Origin: Bacteroidota bacterium
Lineage (GTDB): Bacteria > Bacteroidota > Bacteroidia > B-17B0 > Aurantibacillaceae
Length of the DNA stretch: 6,159 nt
Reading direction: 5' to 3'
Assembly (NCBI GenBank): GCA_947449125.1
Contig: CANFQR010000095.1
Location: forward strand, 1 to 6,159
The notes beneath the pieces are model-generated. The model ran no database searches, was not told where the DNA came from, and saw only the letters and a list, made by a program, of their open reading frames with translations. The position numbers and the translations under genes are program-made. Below are positions 5,841-6,159 of the stretch, in pieces; the first letter of the stretch is position 1; the number at the start of each line of letters is the position of its first letter.

Positions 5841-6159
5841 TTAAGTATTCATTAATTTAAAGAAATTTAAACTAATGTATACAATTGGTGCTACAAAAAT
5901 TAAACTATCAAATCTATCAAGCACCCCGCCATGTCCTGGCATAATACTGCCACTATCTTTAATCTGAGCTTGTCGTTTTAGCATACTCTCAATCAAATCT
6001 CCAATGGTTGCCAAAACCGGAACAAAAAATCCAAAAATTAACCACAATAATCCAAGTTCATTCTCGAAATAATTTTTAAAAATAAAACTAATTGCAAAAG
6101 TTATTAATACCCCAAAAATTGTTCCCTCCCAGGTTTTACCGGGAGAAATACGCTCAATC
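5841..6159 (-). CDS. cdsA: Phosphatidate cytidylyltransferase (CDP-diglyceride synthase), C-terminal part; 5' end outside the window
   Basis: CdsA makes CDP-diacylglycerol from CTP and phosphatidic acid in the inner membrane, the branch point to phosphatidylethanolamine and phosphatidylglycerol-type lipids. The frame is open from the window edge (first full codon at 6158), giving 105 visible residues before the TAA at 5843-5841. ERISPGKTWEG (2-12 of the fragment) is the family's conserved ISPxKTWEG segment. GDLIESMLKR (53-62), KDSG (67-70), PGHGGVLDRFDS (74-85) together form the CDS signature. Hydrophobic segments at about 13-27, 36-52 and 86-100 are membrane helices. The fragment is roughly the last third of a usual 270-280 residue protein. 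A TTG at 6047 in this frame lies inside the protein and is not its start. The last codons also form the arm of a hairpin. Confidence 0.95.
   Translation of the reverse strand, partial: IERISPGKTWEGTIFGVLITFAISFIFKNYFENELGLLWLIFGFFVPVLATIGDLIESMLKRQAQIKDSGSIMPGHGGVLDRFDSLIFVAPIVYISLNFFKLMNT
5845..5882. terminator. Long imperfect hairpin at the convergent 3' ends of the 95-residue gene and cdsA
   Basis: The arms at 5845-5861 and 5866-5882 pair over 17 positions around a 4-base loop, GAAA on the plus strand. Fifteen pairs are Watson-Crick. Position 5855/5872 is an A-C mismatch in plus-strand RNA but a U-G wobble in minus-strand RNA, so the cdsA transcript folds better. The pair 5849/5878 is mismatched in both. 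The hairpin starts 20 bases after the plus-strand gene's stop, and its other arm ends next to the cdsA stop. No T-run follows on either side, so a classical intrinsic terminator is not shown. Acting as a two-way terminator or as an mRNA 3' end protector is inference. Confidence 0.4.

Noticed and set aside
5841..6047. A separate 68-residue minus-strand gene starting at TTG 6047
   Set aside because: The frame is open through to the window edge, and the upstream part encodes the conserved ISPGKTWEG segment of CdsA. This is an internal piece of cdsA.

Overview
The window looks like chromosomal DNA from a member of the Bacteroidota. It is AT-rich, and the genes lack Shine-Dalgarno sites and have A-rich stretches before their starts. 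At least one clear promoter of the Bacteroidota type (TTTG, about 20 bases, then TAnnTTTG) is present. The first gene encodes an exported protein whose visible end begins a type A sorting signal of the type IX secretion system, a system confined to this phylum. The genus cannot be fixed from the sequence. No mobile element, CRISPR array, tRNA or rRNA gene is visible, and the region looks like core genome.

Layout: (1) Bases 1-635, minus strand, cut at the window edge: a secreted protein with a CxxCH motif next to its signal peptide, a Reeler-like 'choice-of-anchor V' beta domain and the start of a C-terminal sorting signal. (2) Bases 691-3595, minus strand: a probable three-gene transcription unit. 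In order of transcription it holds a DUF1801/YdeI-like protein, kynurenine 3-monooxygenase (kmo) and a PlsC-type acyltransferase resembling the O-acyltransferase of glycine/ornithine lipid synthesis. The gaps are 52 and 48 bases. (3) Bases 3611-5825, plus strand: tilS, a small two-helix membrane protein whose possible TTG start overlaps the tilS stop, and a 95-residue protein of unknown function. (4) Bases 5841-6159, minus strand, cut at the window edge: the C-terminal third or so of CdsA, phosphatidate cytidylyltransferase.

The genes do not form one pathway. kmo serves tryptophan/kynurenine breakdown or de novo NAD synthesis. The acyltransferase and CdsA act in membrane lipid synthesis. TilS modifies tRNA-Ile so that AUA codons are read as isoleucine.

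The most informative non-coding structure lies at two junctions. Between the DUF1801/YdeI gene and tilS there are only 15 bases. The clear promoter of the minus-strand gene lies inside the tilS reading frame, and a TAnnTTTG element sits two bases before the tilS ATG, so tilS may be read from a nearly leaderless transcript. At the convergent junction of the 95-residue gene and cdsA, a 17-base-pair imperfect hairpin is built from the last codons of cdsA and may end or protect both transcripts. I see no clear sign of a new multi-gene system. The CxxCH/Reeler exported protein and the two small unknown proteins after tilS are the best leads.
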